Positions 1 to 8,228 of a stretch of 64,000 bases of DNA are shown piece after piece. Source of the DNA: Rhizobium rhododendri (lineage in GTDB: Bacteria > Pseudomonadota > Alphaproteobacteria > Rhizobiales > Rhizobiaceae). How positions within the stretch are numbered: position 1 is the first letter of the stretch; every line of letters starts with the position of its first letter. The DNA lies in assembly GCF_007000325.2 (NCBI RefSeq), contig NZ_CP117269.1, positions 317,846 through 381,845 on the forward strand, read 5' to 3'. Under the pieces are notes generated by a model. The model had not been told where the DNA came from and ran no database searches. It saw only the letters and a list, made by a program, of their open reading frames with translations. Both the position numbers and the translations under genes were made by a program.

Positions 1-1
1 G

Positions 2-190
2 GTGGACGCGGACTACCTTAGCAAGTTTGGCACCATATTAGCGACCACCAAGGACGGAGTACGCATGACTGTGAGAGATTTCGGGCCGATCTTCGTCATG
101 TTTCCTCGTGATCGCTTTAGGACGGAGCTGGACACACCGGTCGGTGCATCAAATATGGTCTGGCAACTATGCGGGATCGAGGTGGAATGA
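2..190 (+). CDS. C-terminal end of a molybdopterin-dependent oxidoreductase-like protein (cut by window edge)
   Basis: The visible 62 codons are open from the window edge, so this is the 3' end of a longer gene. The residues around MTVRDFGPIFVMFPRD and the ending VWQLCGIEVE match the typical C-terminal block of small oxidoreductase molybdopterin-binding domain proteins, which usually reads like 'MSVRDKGPLW..YPRD ... WQL..IEV'. These proteins are usually periplasmic or exported. The stop codon overlaps the start of the downstream kinase (ATGA), so the two are almost certainly co-transcribed and may form a sensor module. The family call rests on about 40 residues. Confidence 0.6.
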   Translation: MDADYLSKFGTILATTKDGVRMTVRDFGPIFVMFPRDRFRTELDTPVGASNMVWQLCGIEVE

Positions 191-1887
191 AATCTCTTCA
201 TCTGGCGTGGTTCGGTTTCCCAGCAGCGATCGTCGCCGTATCCGTCGGCATCGTCGCTTCTCACTGGAGCATACTGAGAGCCGAATACATGCCGTGGTCC
301 GAGATGAGCACACGGAACCCAATGTATTTCTACTGGCCGACAGCGCAGGTCATGAGAGAGTTCGAAACCGTCAGGCTGGATTTGAAGACAATTGCCGACG
401 GATCTACCGTCGAACCGGAAAGGGTATCATTTCACGTCAACGTCCTCATATCCGGCATCGATATCATTGTACGGCCTTCTGAACTAAACGACGGATACCG
501 GAAAATCGCCGAATTTTCACGCGATGGTCCGCTTCTAGTCGAGTTCGCGACACGCGTTCTGCCTTCGATTAAGCCGGGAATATCGGCATCGGCTGCTAAA
601 GCATTGATGCCAACGTTTGTGGATGTGGGCAATCTTTTGCTGAGATTGTCCAAGGAAGCCTGGGACCAAGACAGCCGCTTAAAGGAAAAGTCCCTCGAAA
701 CCATCCGGACCGCACATTCAATTATCCTCGTTATCGCCGCACTGCTGGCTTGCGCCGTTTTGTCCTCTCTCATCATCTCAATATTCTACTGGCGGGCGAT
801 CTTGGCAAAGACGCGCGCGGTAGAGGCAGCGGAAGCCGCTGTCGAGGACAAGATGAGCTTCCTTGCAATGATCAGCCACGAGCTTCGAACACCGCTTCAG
901 GTTATCGTCTCGGCGTTGGATGTTCTCGACAGACCTCAAGACGTAAGGACCCGGGACGAAACGACTGCGCGCATTCGTCGGGCGGCAAACAGCCTGACTA
1001 CCCAGCTTCGTGACATGCTGACGCTAGCCCGTGCTCAAAGCGGGTATATCGAGCTGCAACCAGCCGCATTTGAGATACGGGAACTCGTTCGAGGGGTCGT
1101 AGGCGATTATCAGGCCGCTGCAGCAGCCAAGCACCTCGAGTTGCGGCTAAATTTTCCCGATGAGGCCTATTTTGTCGTCGCCGATAGTGAGCGCGTCGCA
1201 CAATTGCTGCATAACCTCATATCAAATGCGGTTAAATATACGCCGTCCGGGTATGTTCAGGTTGATCTCGCCCCTTTCGACGAGAAGGTAGGCAAGCTGA
1301 TATTGCGATTGATGGATACAGGGCCTGGATTGCCACCCAGAGTGCTTGAGAACAGCATCAATGCAAAGGGCCTGCTGAGCCTTGGAAGCGGGAGAGGGAT
1401 CGGCCTGTCGGTTGTCCAGACTTTGTTGCGACAGCTCGGTGCACGCATGGCACTTAAAGGCTTGCCGGGTGGCGGCACTAGCTTCGAGCTGGAAATACCT
1501 GCTGTTGAAGCGCCGGAACATTCCAACAAGGTATCTGACAACCAAAAACGAGTCCTGATTGTCGACGATCATCCCGAAGTTTTGAAAGGGCTTTCAAGCG
1601 TATTTGCGGACCATGGATTCTCGGCCGACACTGCCGCTTCCGGCATGATGGGATTGAATTTTTTTGCCGCACACAGTTATTCAATTATCTTGATCGATCT
1701 CGACATGCCGGTCATGACAGGATGTGAGCTGGCATCGCATATTCGCAAGTTAGATCCGAACCGTCGGACCAGATTGGTCGCAATAACAGCGGCAAGGCAT
1801 CGCCCCCAGCATGACCTGTCACTATTTGACGCCATATTGGATAAACCGGTACGTGACCAGCAGTTGCTGGCGATCATGCACTCTTGA
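187..1887 (+). CDS. Hybrid sensor histidine kinase with C-terminal receiver
   Basis: A membrane hybrid kinase of about 566 residues. An N-terminal membrane segment (around residues 5-27), an extracytoplasmic sensor region of roughly 150 residues with no recognised fold, and a second membrane segment (around 178-202) precede the catalytic core. The H-box is MISHELRTPLQV, with the phospho-accepting His near residue 231. The HATPase boxes are NLISNAVKYTP, DTGPGLPP and GSGRGIGLSVV. A receiver follows, with the acidic pair in VLIVDDH, the phospho-Asp in LIDLDMP and the Lys in LDKP. I chose the ATG at 187 because it overlaps the previous stop (ATGA) and follows GAGGTGGA; an in-frame ATG at 169 is possible. 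The gene is convergent with the next one, overlapping it by 14 bases. The likely phosphotransfer partner is that response regulator. Confidence 0.92.
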   Translation: MKSLHLAWFGFPAAIVAVSVGIVASHWSILRAEYMPWSEMSTRNPMYFYWPTAQVMREFETVRLDLKTIADGSTVEPERVSFHVNVLISGIDIIVRPSELNDGYRKIAEFSRDGPLLVEFATRVLPSIKPGISASAAKALMPTFVDVGNLLLRLSKEAWDQDSRLKEKSLETIRTAHSIILVIAALLACAVLSSLIISIFYWRAILAKTRAVEAAEAAVEDKMSFLAMISHELRTPLQVIVSALDVLDRPQDVRTRDETTARIRRAANSLTTQLRDMLTLARAQSGYIELQPAAFEIRELVRGVVGDYQAAAAAKHLELRLNFPDEAYFVVADSERVAQLLHNLISNAVKYTPSGYVQVDLAPFDEKVGKLILRLMDTGPGLPPRVLENSINAKGLLSLGSGRGIGLSVVQTLLRQLGARMALKGLPGGGTSFELEIPAVEAPEHSNKVSDNQKRVLIVDDHPEVLKGLSSVFADHGFSADTAASGMMGLNFFAAHSYSIILIDLDMPVMTGCELASHIRKLDPNRRTRLVAITAARHRPQHDLSLFDAILDKPVRDQQLLAIMHS

Positions 1888-2740
1888 AACTGGCATTCAA
1901 GGCGGCGATGAGTATCGGCATACTCGCTGGCTTCGCGAAGAATTTCAGATCGTGCCGCGCCAGAGCCGCGGCTATATTTGCTTCATCGGCATTGCCTGTC
2001 CTGATCTGCCCCGTCAATATGATGATTGGGCAGCGGGCATTACGCGCGCGAATTTTTTCGACCAACTCGAGCACCGTCTGGCGGCGTGCATCACGCTCGA
2101 TGATCCAATCAAGCACATAGGCGTCGAACCCGCTCTGATCGCACAAGTCTTCAGGTTCGTTGAAAGCCACCGCATCAAGACCTGACGTCTCCATATAGCG
2201 GACAATTGTTTCTGCGGTGTCGACGTGATCGTCGAGAACCGCCACCCGACGACGTGAGTTCGTCGGTTCGATCAACAGACGGGTCACAGCGTGTGCCGGT
2301 ATAGTCGATTTGGCATCTGATGGCATGACGCGCCACGCACCATCGATCTCGGTTGCAATCAAAGTGCCTGGAGGCACCTGCCCCACAGCATTTCCCAATC
2401 GGATCCGGCAGGGCACGATGTGACTGTTGATAACAATCGAAGCGTCAATCAGTGCGTCTGTGGTGTCGAGACTGATGAGCTCTTCCAATGTTTCCCCAAA
2501 GTGTCCGGCAATTTGTGTCAATTCCTCCAAGGAGCAGGAAGCGTTCATGGTCAGACGGCGATTGGCGGCTGAATAGGATAGCCCAAGAATTTCTGAAACT
2601 GTAACCGCATGGCGATATTTTGGAATGCCGTGACGAACCAACAGGGCGGCAATACACCGCGCGGCAAGACCGGGTTCGCCGTCGAACCCATCTGAGCGTT
2701 TTTCGATAATATCAATGTCATTCGAGCTATTTTTGCTCAT
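1874..2740 (-). CDS. Response regulator with N-terminal DNA-binding-like domain and C-terminal receiver
   Basis: This protein of about 288 residues has an unusual order: a helical, HTH-like N-terminal part (about residues 25-90, including SEILGLSYSAANRRL) comes first and the receiver last (about 165-285). The receiver has the acidic pair in VAVLDDH, the phospho-accepting Asp in YVLDWII, the Thr in IIILTGQ and the Lys in FFAKPA. It faces the hybrid kinase tail to tail, with overlapping 3' ends, which is the expected position for its cognate output protein. A TTG two codons upstream is possible, but the ATG is used here. Targets cannot be read from the sequence; control of the neighbouring oxidoreductase unit is an inference. 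Confidence 0.8.
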   Translation of the reverse strand: MSKNSSNDIDIIEKRSDGFDGEPGLAARCIAALLVRHGIPKYRHAVTVSEILGLSYSAANRRLTMNASCSLEELTQIAGHFGETLEELISLDTTDALIDASIVINSHIVPCRIRLGNAVGQVPPGTLIATEIDGAWRVMPSDAKSTIPAHAVTRLLIEPTNSRRRVAVLDDHVDTAETIVRYMETSGLDAVAFNEPEDLCDQSGFDAYVLDWIIERDARRQTVLELVEKIRARNARCPIIILTGQIRTGNADEANIAAALARHDLKFFAKPASMPILIAALNASFKSA

Positions 2741-3037
2741 ATGCAACTATTCCACTCTTGCGACCGCGTTCCTTACGGATATATATGTCCAGCACAACGC
2801 AATGCCATTACTTTCAGATGTTGGAGCGCATTTGTTCAACTCGTGGGGACGGTATTCTAGTGGTCTCAAGACAGCATTTAAATCAACTGGCGCGCACGCG
2901 AAGTGGGCAAGACGTTGACGTCTTGTCTAGCTATCACAACTCTCTAGCCCTGGACCGTTAAACGACCACCACAAATCGGCGAAAACCGCGGCGGATTTGC
3001 CTCAGCCTATCAATGACGACGAAGGAAATGAGTTCGA

Positions 3038-3325
3038 ATGGAAGATGCCGGTAATAACATCGTCGTGAGTGTTCCCCATGTCGGTTTGGGCAAGCACAGC
3101 GCGCGGGGCTTCGCACTTGATCAATTTGCTAGACAGCAGGGCTATCAATCATTTGCAGAATGGTCGGTTCACTGCTTCGATCAGGCGTTGCAGATCTCTG
3201 GTGAAGTCCGTGAAAGCGACTCTATCGACGTCACCATTCCCTCGGACGAACCGGCGGGGATACTGCTCAAAACATTTGGCTACGAGGTCGTTCTCCGGCT
3301 TCAAAAGGCAGAGAGCTACGAGTAG
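3038..3325 (+). CDS. Hypothetical protein, 95 residues
   Basis: A small soluble acidic protein beginning MEDAGNNIVVSVPHVG, with no membrane segment or signal peptide and no domain I recognise. It starts 22 bases after a weak GGAAATGAG purine run. It lies between the response regulator (divergent, about 300 bases upstream) and the convergent repC gene. The composition looks coding, and the competing overlapping frames look arginine/serine-rich and artefactual. Function unknown. Confidence 0.5.
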   Translation: MEDAGNNIVVSVPHVGLGKHSARGFALDQFARQQGYQSFAEWSVHCFDQALQISGEVRESDSIDVTIPSDEPAGILLKTFGYEVVLRLQKAESYE

Positions 3326-3403
3326 CCCTTTCATCTGGCCTACAACGCGATCCCGGCGAACTTGCGTACGATCAACTTCGAGTCGCCGGAACGCCTCGTG
3401 CTC

Positions 3404-4708
3404 TTACGAATGTACCCTCCGCCCTGCTGCGGCCATCCCGAAAAGTGATCGACTTAATCTGAGTGTCCCCCGCCTGCTCCGCTTGACCAGTTCCCGTAGA
3501 TACCCACCCGGATTGCAAACCGAGCCATTGGCACTCCGCTCAGCAGTCAGTGCCAGCGCCACGATCGCGAGATCTTGCCCAAGCACTTCTACCGCCTCAT
3601 GGTAGACCTGGGGGTCGACGTGACAAAGGCGGCAAAGTAGCCCGCCTGACGAACGGAACACCTCCCAATGGCTGAACACTTCGGGCACCATCTCCGATAG
3701 TTGCAAAAATGCCGACCGCAAGAGCGACAATGAAACGCAGACCACGTCGTCATCCCGGCCCACCGGCTGCCTTCCTTGCTCTCTTAGAGCCGCTGCTTCC
3801 GAAGGTTTTTTCTCAAAAGCCCTCGCACCAATGTCGCCGACCTCGCTGATGCGGTTCGCGTCGGAGCAATTCCTCAGATCACTACAAGATTCAGAATCTA
3901 GAATTTCGGCTGTAGTTTGTAGGGGCCGAAATTTCACCAGCACGGTGTTAGAATCTCGGCTCCCATATAGAGCCTCCAGGAGTTCGAACGCTTCAATGCG
4001 CAGGGCCTCGAGCGCGTCCACGACCTCGGTCAGTTCCAGGAATCCCTGGGCGCGCCGCTCGCGTAGTCGGTCAAGGCGGGCCAACAGCGCATTCCAAGTC
4101 TCGTTCAGCGATCCCAATTCCCGTCTCGCCGCCTCCACGATTGCCGCAATGGACCGTCTGAGCGACGTGCGCCGATAAGAAAGAACCTTGCACTGCCTTG
4201 CTTCAAACTCCGCGGCATCCGCGAGATCGACCAATTCGCGGTAGCGAGCAGCAATTGGCGATAAATTGATACCATAGGCCTCGATGATATGGCCGCCTTC
4301 ACAGCGCCGGCCGCGCCGTTGATATGTGGGATGGTCCGAGTAACAAATCAGACCGACGTCGACCAAGCCAGAAAGGTGGTATTTCAGCGTCGATATCTTT
4401 ATGCCGAGGCGCCGGGCCAACAGTTCATTCGAAGGCCAGACGACAGGATCTATCCCAATGTCCGACCAATCCACGGCCTTGGTGAATGCAAACAGCTGGT
4501 CGATGAGGGCAATCTTTGCGGCTTTCAACCCGATTGCCGATGCAAAGCGTTTGGCCACCTGGAGGGCCTGTGTTCGCGACGGATGGCTCTTGCTGCACCC
4601 ACTTCCTTTTTCCGCTCGGTAAGCCGTGAGGATGCGGTCAGTCTTGATGCTGGCGGCACTCACCCGCCGATGTGTACGTTCATGATGAGAATTGGGCGTG
4701 CTTATCAT
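3404..4708 (-). CDS. repC: RepC-family plasmid replication initiator (orphan)
   Basis: A protein of about 434 residues with RepC family features. A winged-helix block contains WPSNELLARRLGIKISTLKYH, then GLVDVGLICYSDHPTYQRRG and IIEAYGINLSPIAARYREL. A helical middle follows, then the conserved C-terminal end with NPGGYLRELVKRSRRGTL. RepC starts replication of rhizobial plasmids, binding an origin inside its own gene. I place the start at the ATG preceded by GGAAGAGGA; an in-frame ATG 41 codons upstream gives a basic extension that looks non-coding. No repA or repB adjoins it, so partition and negative control by RepA/RepB are absent here. It may be a secondary replicon, a leftover of plasmid fusion, or a self-sufficient RepC-only replicon. 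Confidence 0.85.
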   Translation of the reverse strand: MISTPNSHHERTHRRVSAASIKTDRILTAYRAEKGSGCSKSHPSRTQALQVAKRFASAIGLKAAKIALIDQLFAFTKAVDWSDIGIDPVVWPSNELLARRLGIKISTLKYHLSGLVDVGLICYSDHPTYQRRGRRCEGGHIIEAYGINLSPIAARYRELVDLADAAEFEARQCKVLSYRRTSLRRSIAAIVEAARRELGSLNETWNALLARLDRLRERRAQGFLELTEVVDALEALRIEAFELLEALYGSRDSNTVLVKFRPLQTTAEILDSESCSDLRNCSDANRISEVGDIGARAFEKKPSEAAALREQGRQPVGRDDDVVCVSLSLLRSAFLQLSEMVPEVFSHWEVFRSSGGLLCRLCHVDPQVYHEAVEVLGQDLAIVALALTAERSANGSVCNPGGYLRELVKRSRRGTLRLSRSLFGMAAAGRRVHS

Positions 4709-5092
4709 TCGCGTCCTCTTCCAAGGACACGGCAACAGAAAACCGATCGCCAAATGGCGTCGATGCTTGACAACAATAGGGTTTTTGGAGATGATCGCGA
4801 CATTCTTGTGGGTGATCAACCCCGTATCCAAGCATTGAGCTTTGACGGATCGACCTTGAAAGCGGCAACTTTCGAGGTCGTTTTCGTTTTGCCGTGCGCT
4901 ATCCTTTCACCTGATTGATCGAATCGCCAAGGGAGCGACTGGTCTCATAAATCGTTGATATTGGAGCCTTTCAATTTAAGCGGCTTAGGTAGCTCGCTTA
5001 AATGAGCAATATAACAAACGATGCGGTGAATACAAGCGCGTGACATGGGCCCCGCAGTCGATGAGTCAGCATACTGAGCTTGAACAATTGGA
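4709..5092. other. Leader region upstream of repC, no gene seen
   Basis: This gap of about 380 bases lies between two minus-strand genes. It would carry the repC promoter and, in other RepC replicons, a countertranscribed RNA gene in this position. I could not identify a convincing antisense RNA terminator or promoter by eye. No reading frame in it looks coding. Confidence 0.3.
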
Positions 5093-5728
5093 TCAGGGAG
5101 GCGTGATGTCGTCGATCGCTTGTCCCGTCACCTCGACGTGAGCGGCGTGCAAGGCTTTAAGTGCGTCCTGACGGATACTGAAGATCTTCGCGGCCTTGCC
5201 TTTTCGAACCGAGGAGGCACTCCTAACGTCAATGACGCCCCTCTCCTTCATCGTCTTTGCAAGTCCAGTGATCTGCGAGACGTGGTTATCCGAGCAATTG
5301 GCAATCGAGCTGGCGGTAGGCTTCCGGCCGGCGGCAACCTCTGCCGCCACCGCTGCCAGGAAACCAACCTGTCGCAGACGCGTAGATCCTGTATCATCAG
5401 GGAAACGCGAAGCCAGCACGACATAAAATAGCTTGTGAAGATTGTCGGCTGAGCCGACCTCGACGCTGCTCACGGTTTCAGCAGACTCAGCCCGCGGTTG
5501 GTCGGAAACGACGGGTTTGTCCTGCGCCCGTCCCTCAGATGCCGCAATCTGCGCGACAACCAGCTTCCCCAGGACGACAGGCATTCGCTCCTCAACCTCC
5601 GCCGCGAAACTCATAACCCATTCGTGGGCGTCCCGTGGAAGGAATACTCGAGATTCGGTCAGGTGATCACCGAGCGATTTAGCCCACCAGGCCCGACGAT
5701 AGGCGTTGTATTTTTCGCGTGATGTCAT
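5093..5728 (-). CDS. Hypothetical plasmid protein with winged-helix-like C-terminal half
   Basis: About 211 residues. The N-terminal half starts MTSREKYNAYRRAWWAK. The C-terminal half, from about residue 125, resembles a MarR-like winged helix: ASRFPDD, then AAEVAAGRKPTASSIAN, DNHVSQITGLAKTMKERG and KIFSIRQDALKAL, with a beta-wing ending. It is encoded upstream of repC on the same strand with a 380-base gap, so it could regulate replication or plasmid functions; this is inference. The ATG is preferred over a TTG eight codons earlier. I do not recognise a named family. Confidence 0.55.
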   Translation of the reverse strand: MTSREKYNAYRRAWWAKSLGDHLTESRVFLPRDAHEWVMSFAAEVEERMPVVLGKLVVAQIAASEGRAQDKPVVSDQPRAESAETVSSVEVGSADNLHKLFYVVLASRFPDDTGSTRLRQVGFLAAVAAEVAAGRKPTASSIANCSDNHVSQITGLAKTMKERGVIDVRSASSVRKGKAAKIFSIRQDALKALHAAHVEVTGQAIDDITPP

Positions 5729-5886
5729 GCTGATCTTGAAGCCAGGAGCCAAGCCAATTGGAAAGGAGGGAGCGGATATTCGCTCCTCGAGTCATATAGG
5801 TTGGACATCCGGCCCGCAAGACAACAGCTGCCACGGGAAATCCTGGGGTCCGAACCATGCCAACTGACCTGCTCAAGCCCATCTAC

Positions 5887-6165
5887 CTAATCACCATGAT
5901 CTTTATCCAATGGACTGTAGAAGCTCGGGTCTCTATCGAATACGTCATGGTTCTGTACGGAGCGGCGTGGCCCTATCTCTGTGGCTTTTCTACGGAAACC
6001 AACTCGAAAAGCTATTGCGAGCAGAGCGATCCCACATCCAACTCCCAGAAGTACAGCAGCGAATGTTTCCACGACGTTGCCCTTTGTCAGTTGGACGATG
6101 ACAGGTGCTTGCACGTCAGCAAGCGATTTGTCGGGCATGACCGCGCTGCCGAAAGCTTCTGTCAT
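5887..6165 (-). CDS. Small single-pass membrane protein, unknown function
   Basis: A 92-residue protein with one clear membrane helix (about residues 33-55, FAAVLLGVGCGIALLAIAF), followed by an Arg/Lys-rich cytoplasmic flank. Its start sits one base after the stop of the upstream gene, so the two form a tight two-gene unit. No family recognised. An overlapping plus-strand frame of similar length lacks protein-like features and is rejected. Confidence 0.5.
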   Translation of the reverse strand: MTEAFGSAVMPDKSLADVQAPVIVQLTKGNVVETFAAVLLGVGCGIALLAIAFRVGFRRKATEIGPRRSVQNHDVFDRDPSFYSPLDKDHGD

Positions 6166-6166
6166 C

Positions 6167-6613
6167 CTAAGTCGACGACTGCTTTAACACGGCGTCGTCA
6201 CGTTCTCCATTGAGGTGTCTTTGAAGCGACGACTGAAAACGCGAAAGGTCCCCGTAAGTTACAGAAAACTCGGCGCTGATTGTATTCCGCCCTTGCTCAA
6301 TCTGCATGGTTTCCCGTGCGGGTGTAGCCAAGAGGACCTTCACACTCAGCAATCCTCTCAGGCCAATCGGAACGATTTGGAGGCTGAGATGCGCCTGATC
6401 AATCGAGTCACCTTCGAAGAAGCCGCCCTCTAATAACGCTGGGGCGTCGCCTTGGCCTATTGGATATGCCCCAAGGGACATCTCGAATTTACGAAGTTCG
6501 GCAAGGCTAAACCATGCAGCGCTTTTTCCGGAGAAGTCTCCGCTTTGGACGAAAGCGGTCAATTCACCATGATGATCGTCGTCTGGTTTGTATTGGAATG
6601 TGATCTTCTGCAC
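6167..6613 (-). CDS. Conserved-looking hypothetical protein, 148 residues
   Basis: A soluble protein with alternating strand-like segments, starting MQKITFQYKPDDDHHGEL. It contains WFSLAELRKFEMSLGAYP and LSLQIVPIGLRGLLSVKVLL, suggesting a beta-rich fold. The start is a GTG with only a weak ribosome site. It is translationally close-coupled to the small membrane protein downstream. A hairpin with poly-T on both sides lies immediately upstream. No known family recognised. Confidence 0.55.
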   Translation of the reverse strand: MQKITFQYKPDDDHHGELTAFVQSGDFSGKSAAWFSLAELRKFEMSLGAYPIGQGDAPALLEGGFFEGDSIDQAHLSLQIVPIGLRGLLSVKVLLATPARETMQIEQGRNTISAEFSVTYGDLSRFQSSLQRHLNGERDDAVLKQSST

Positions 6614-6629
6614 GGCACCCCCAAAAACG

Positions 6630-6656
6630 GTCTATCACCTGAACGATAGACTTTTT
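6630..6656 (+). terminator. Bidirectional intrinsic-terminator-like hairpin
   Basis: A 7-bp perfect stem GTCTATC/GATAGAC with an 8-base loop is followed by TTTTT on the plus strand and, read the other way, by CGTTTTT. On the minus strand the run of T ends shortly before the GTG at 6613. The hairpin therefore lies in the 5' leader of that gene and could act as a leader terminator or insulate it from upstream transcription. Confidence 0.55.
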
Positions 6657-6957
6657 AACACGACTGGCGGGCCGAGTGTCTATGGCCGCTTCGGCCCGAA
6701 ATCGGACATAAGACTTTGACAACATCGCGCCAGAAGTGGTCATTGAGGTCAATATAATCGGAACGTCTCATTAAAACTATTCATGGAAGCGATGAAGCCA
6801 GAAGGCTGGATTTGGCCGCTTGGCAGCGATATCATTGATCGGCTCAGATTATTCAAGCTTGTCCATCCTGCCGAGACCTCCCCGTTGCGCGGCAATCGGC
6901 CCTTCGAAAAGGTTCTCCATGTCGCTACTTGATTCGGACGCAATGCACCCAATCACT

Positions 6958-6966
6958 CTGCCTGAC
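6958..6966. repeat. 9-bp target-site duplication, left copy
   Basis: CTGCCTGAC directly abuts the left inverted repeat. The identical 9 bases occur at 8220-8228 directly after the right repeat. The length fits the 9-12 bp duplications made by IS4-family elements. Confidence 0.93.
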
Positions 6967-6984
6967 CTCAGGAATCCCCTCATT
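6967..6984 (+). repeat. Left terminal inverted repeat of the IS4-family element
   Basis: The sequence CTCAGGAATCCCCTCATT pairs with the right end at 17 of 18 positions. The transposase stop codon overlaps its last base. Confidence 0.92.
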
Positions 6985-8177
6985 CAAATGATCCCGAAAG
7001 TACGTTTGAGGATTTGATGGTCGCGGAAGAGCGTCTCGAACTGTAGGATGAGAGGGCGTAATCTTTCCTCGGGCATGTTGGGGATCAGTTGATAGTACAT
7101 CACGCCCTGCCGGAAGAGTGAATGCACGCGTCGCGATGTCGTGCTCGTGCGCAGATGGCGGTCGTAGCCGATGGCCTCTCCGGCAGCGCCCAGCAGGGTT
7201 AGGAGCACAATGGCAAGAGCGGCGATCAACCACAGCCTGTCGCGCCGAGCGGGCGTGGAGACGCGGGTTGCCGACATGCCCATCCCGAACCGCCAATCCT
7301 TGGCATCGCGAAACGCGCATTCGATGCCCCAGCGCCGGGAGTAAAGATCAATGAGGATCTTTGCCGTCACCTTGGTCAGGCTGGTTGCGAGGCACCATGG
7401 CTCTTTCATGTCCTTGGCGTGGACGCACACGACCGCACCGACGGGGCATCCCTGCGCCGTGACTGTCGCCTCGCGCAGCAGCCTGGCACGTCCCGAGGGG
7501 CCGATCCACTCCTTCGCCGGACGGCTCTCACCGCCGGTCGTCACCTGGATGTTGCCGCGAAAGCGGATGACATAGTCGAAGTGCAGCTCGTCCTTTAGGA
7601 CGCCGTAGAGCTTGGCGTCGCCAAAGCCGCGATCGGCGACGAGCAGCACCTTCACTTCTGTTGGCAACAGCTCGGCAAGCCGGGTCACGATCCAGTATTC
7701 ATACTGATTGCGCCGCGCTTTCAGCTCCGCCTTGCGTACCGTCAACCACAGGAGTGGCGTCGCCCGGCCATGTTCGGTAAGCAGCGACAGCATCAGGGTC
7801 GAGTGCCCGTCGGCATCGAAGTCGGTCCAGTCCATGGCGACGACGATATCGGTGCGGCTACCAAGACAATAGTCGGCCCAGTCGGCCATCAGCGCGTCGA
7901 CTTCGATCCCGTCGTTCGACAGCATCCGGTCGACCTGCTTGATCGCATGACGCGAGAGCCCTCCTTCGGCCAGCGCAAGACCGTGGCCAATCGCGCTCAC
8001 CGCCAGCGACGACGCCTGCAGCGTGCCAACCGTCGCCTTCGCCAGCGACGTTACCCGCTTCGCGTGCAGGCCCTCGCCAAAAAGTTCGTCAACAAAGGAA
8101 TGCACCGCTTCAGAAGAAAACTCCGCCTTGCCGTTCATCTGACTCTGCTCTCCGTTCGAACGGAAATGCAGAATCAT
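6984..8177 (-). CDS. IS4-family transposase
   Basis: A DDE transposase of about 397 residues. The N-terminal part is helical. The catalytic acidic residues lie in VVAMDWTDFDADGH (first Asp) and VLLVADRGFGD (second Asp). The IS4-type YREK signature is YSRRWGIECAFRDAKDW, which carries the catalytic Glu. The C-terminal part has a hydrophobic helix, RLWLIAALAIVLLTLLG, as in IS4/IS10-like enzymes. An internal ATG at codon 14 (8138) is an alternative start. The frame is intact, so the element may be active. Confidence 0.93.
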   Translation of the reverse strand: MILHFRSNGEQSQMNGKAEFSSEAVHSFVDELFGEGLHAKRVTSLAKATVGTLQASSLAVSAIGHGLALAEGGLSRHAIKQVDRMLSNDGIEVDALMADWADYCLGSRTDIVVAMDWTDFDADGHSTLMLSLLTEHGRATPLLWLTVRKAELKARRNQYEYWIVTRLAELLPTEVKVLLVADRGFGDAKLYGVLKDELHFDYVIRFRGNIQVTTGGESRPAKEWIGPSGRARLLREATVTAQGCPVGAVVCVHAKDMKEPWCLATSLTKVTAKILIDLYSRRWGIECAFRDAKDWRFGMGMSATRVSTPARRDRLWLIAALAIVLLTLLGAAGEAIGYDRHLRTSTTSRRVHSLFRQGVMYYQLIPNMPEERLRPLILQFETLFRDHQILKRTFGII

Positions 8178-8201
8178 CTTTCCCGCCCTACGTCATCTCA
8201 A

Positions 8202-8219
8202 AATGAGGGGATGCCTGAG
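8202..8219 (-). repeat. Right terminal inverted repeat of the IS4-family element
   Basis: Reverse-complemented, it reads CTCAGGCATCCCCTCATT and differs from the left end at one position. It contains the ATG (8211) that is in frame with the downstream part of the broken acetyltransferase. Confidence 0.92.
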
Positions 8220-8228
8220 CTGCCTGAC
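8220..8228. repeat. 9-bp target-site duplication, right copy
   Basis: Second copy of CTGCCTGAC, identical to the one abutting the left end of the element. It encodes the Leu-Pro-Asp of the acetyltransferase frame. Confidence 0.93.

Larger units (their letters stand above)
6967..8219 (-). mobile_element. Complete IS4-family insertion sequence, 1253 bp
   Basis: The element is bounded by inverted repeats beginning CTCAGG(A/C)ATCCCCTCATT, with 17 of 18 positions matching, and is flanked by the 9-bp direct repeat CTGCCTGAC. It holds one intact DDE transposase reading toward the left end. The intact frame, matched ends and perfect target duplication imply a recent insertion. It sits inside an acetyltransferase gene. 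Confidence 0.95.
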
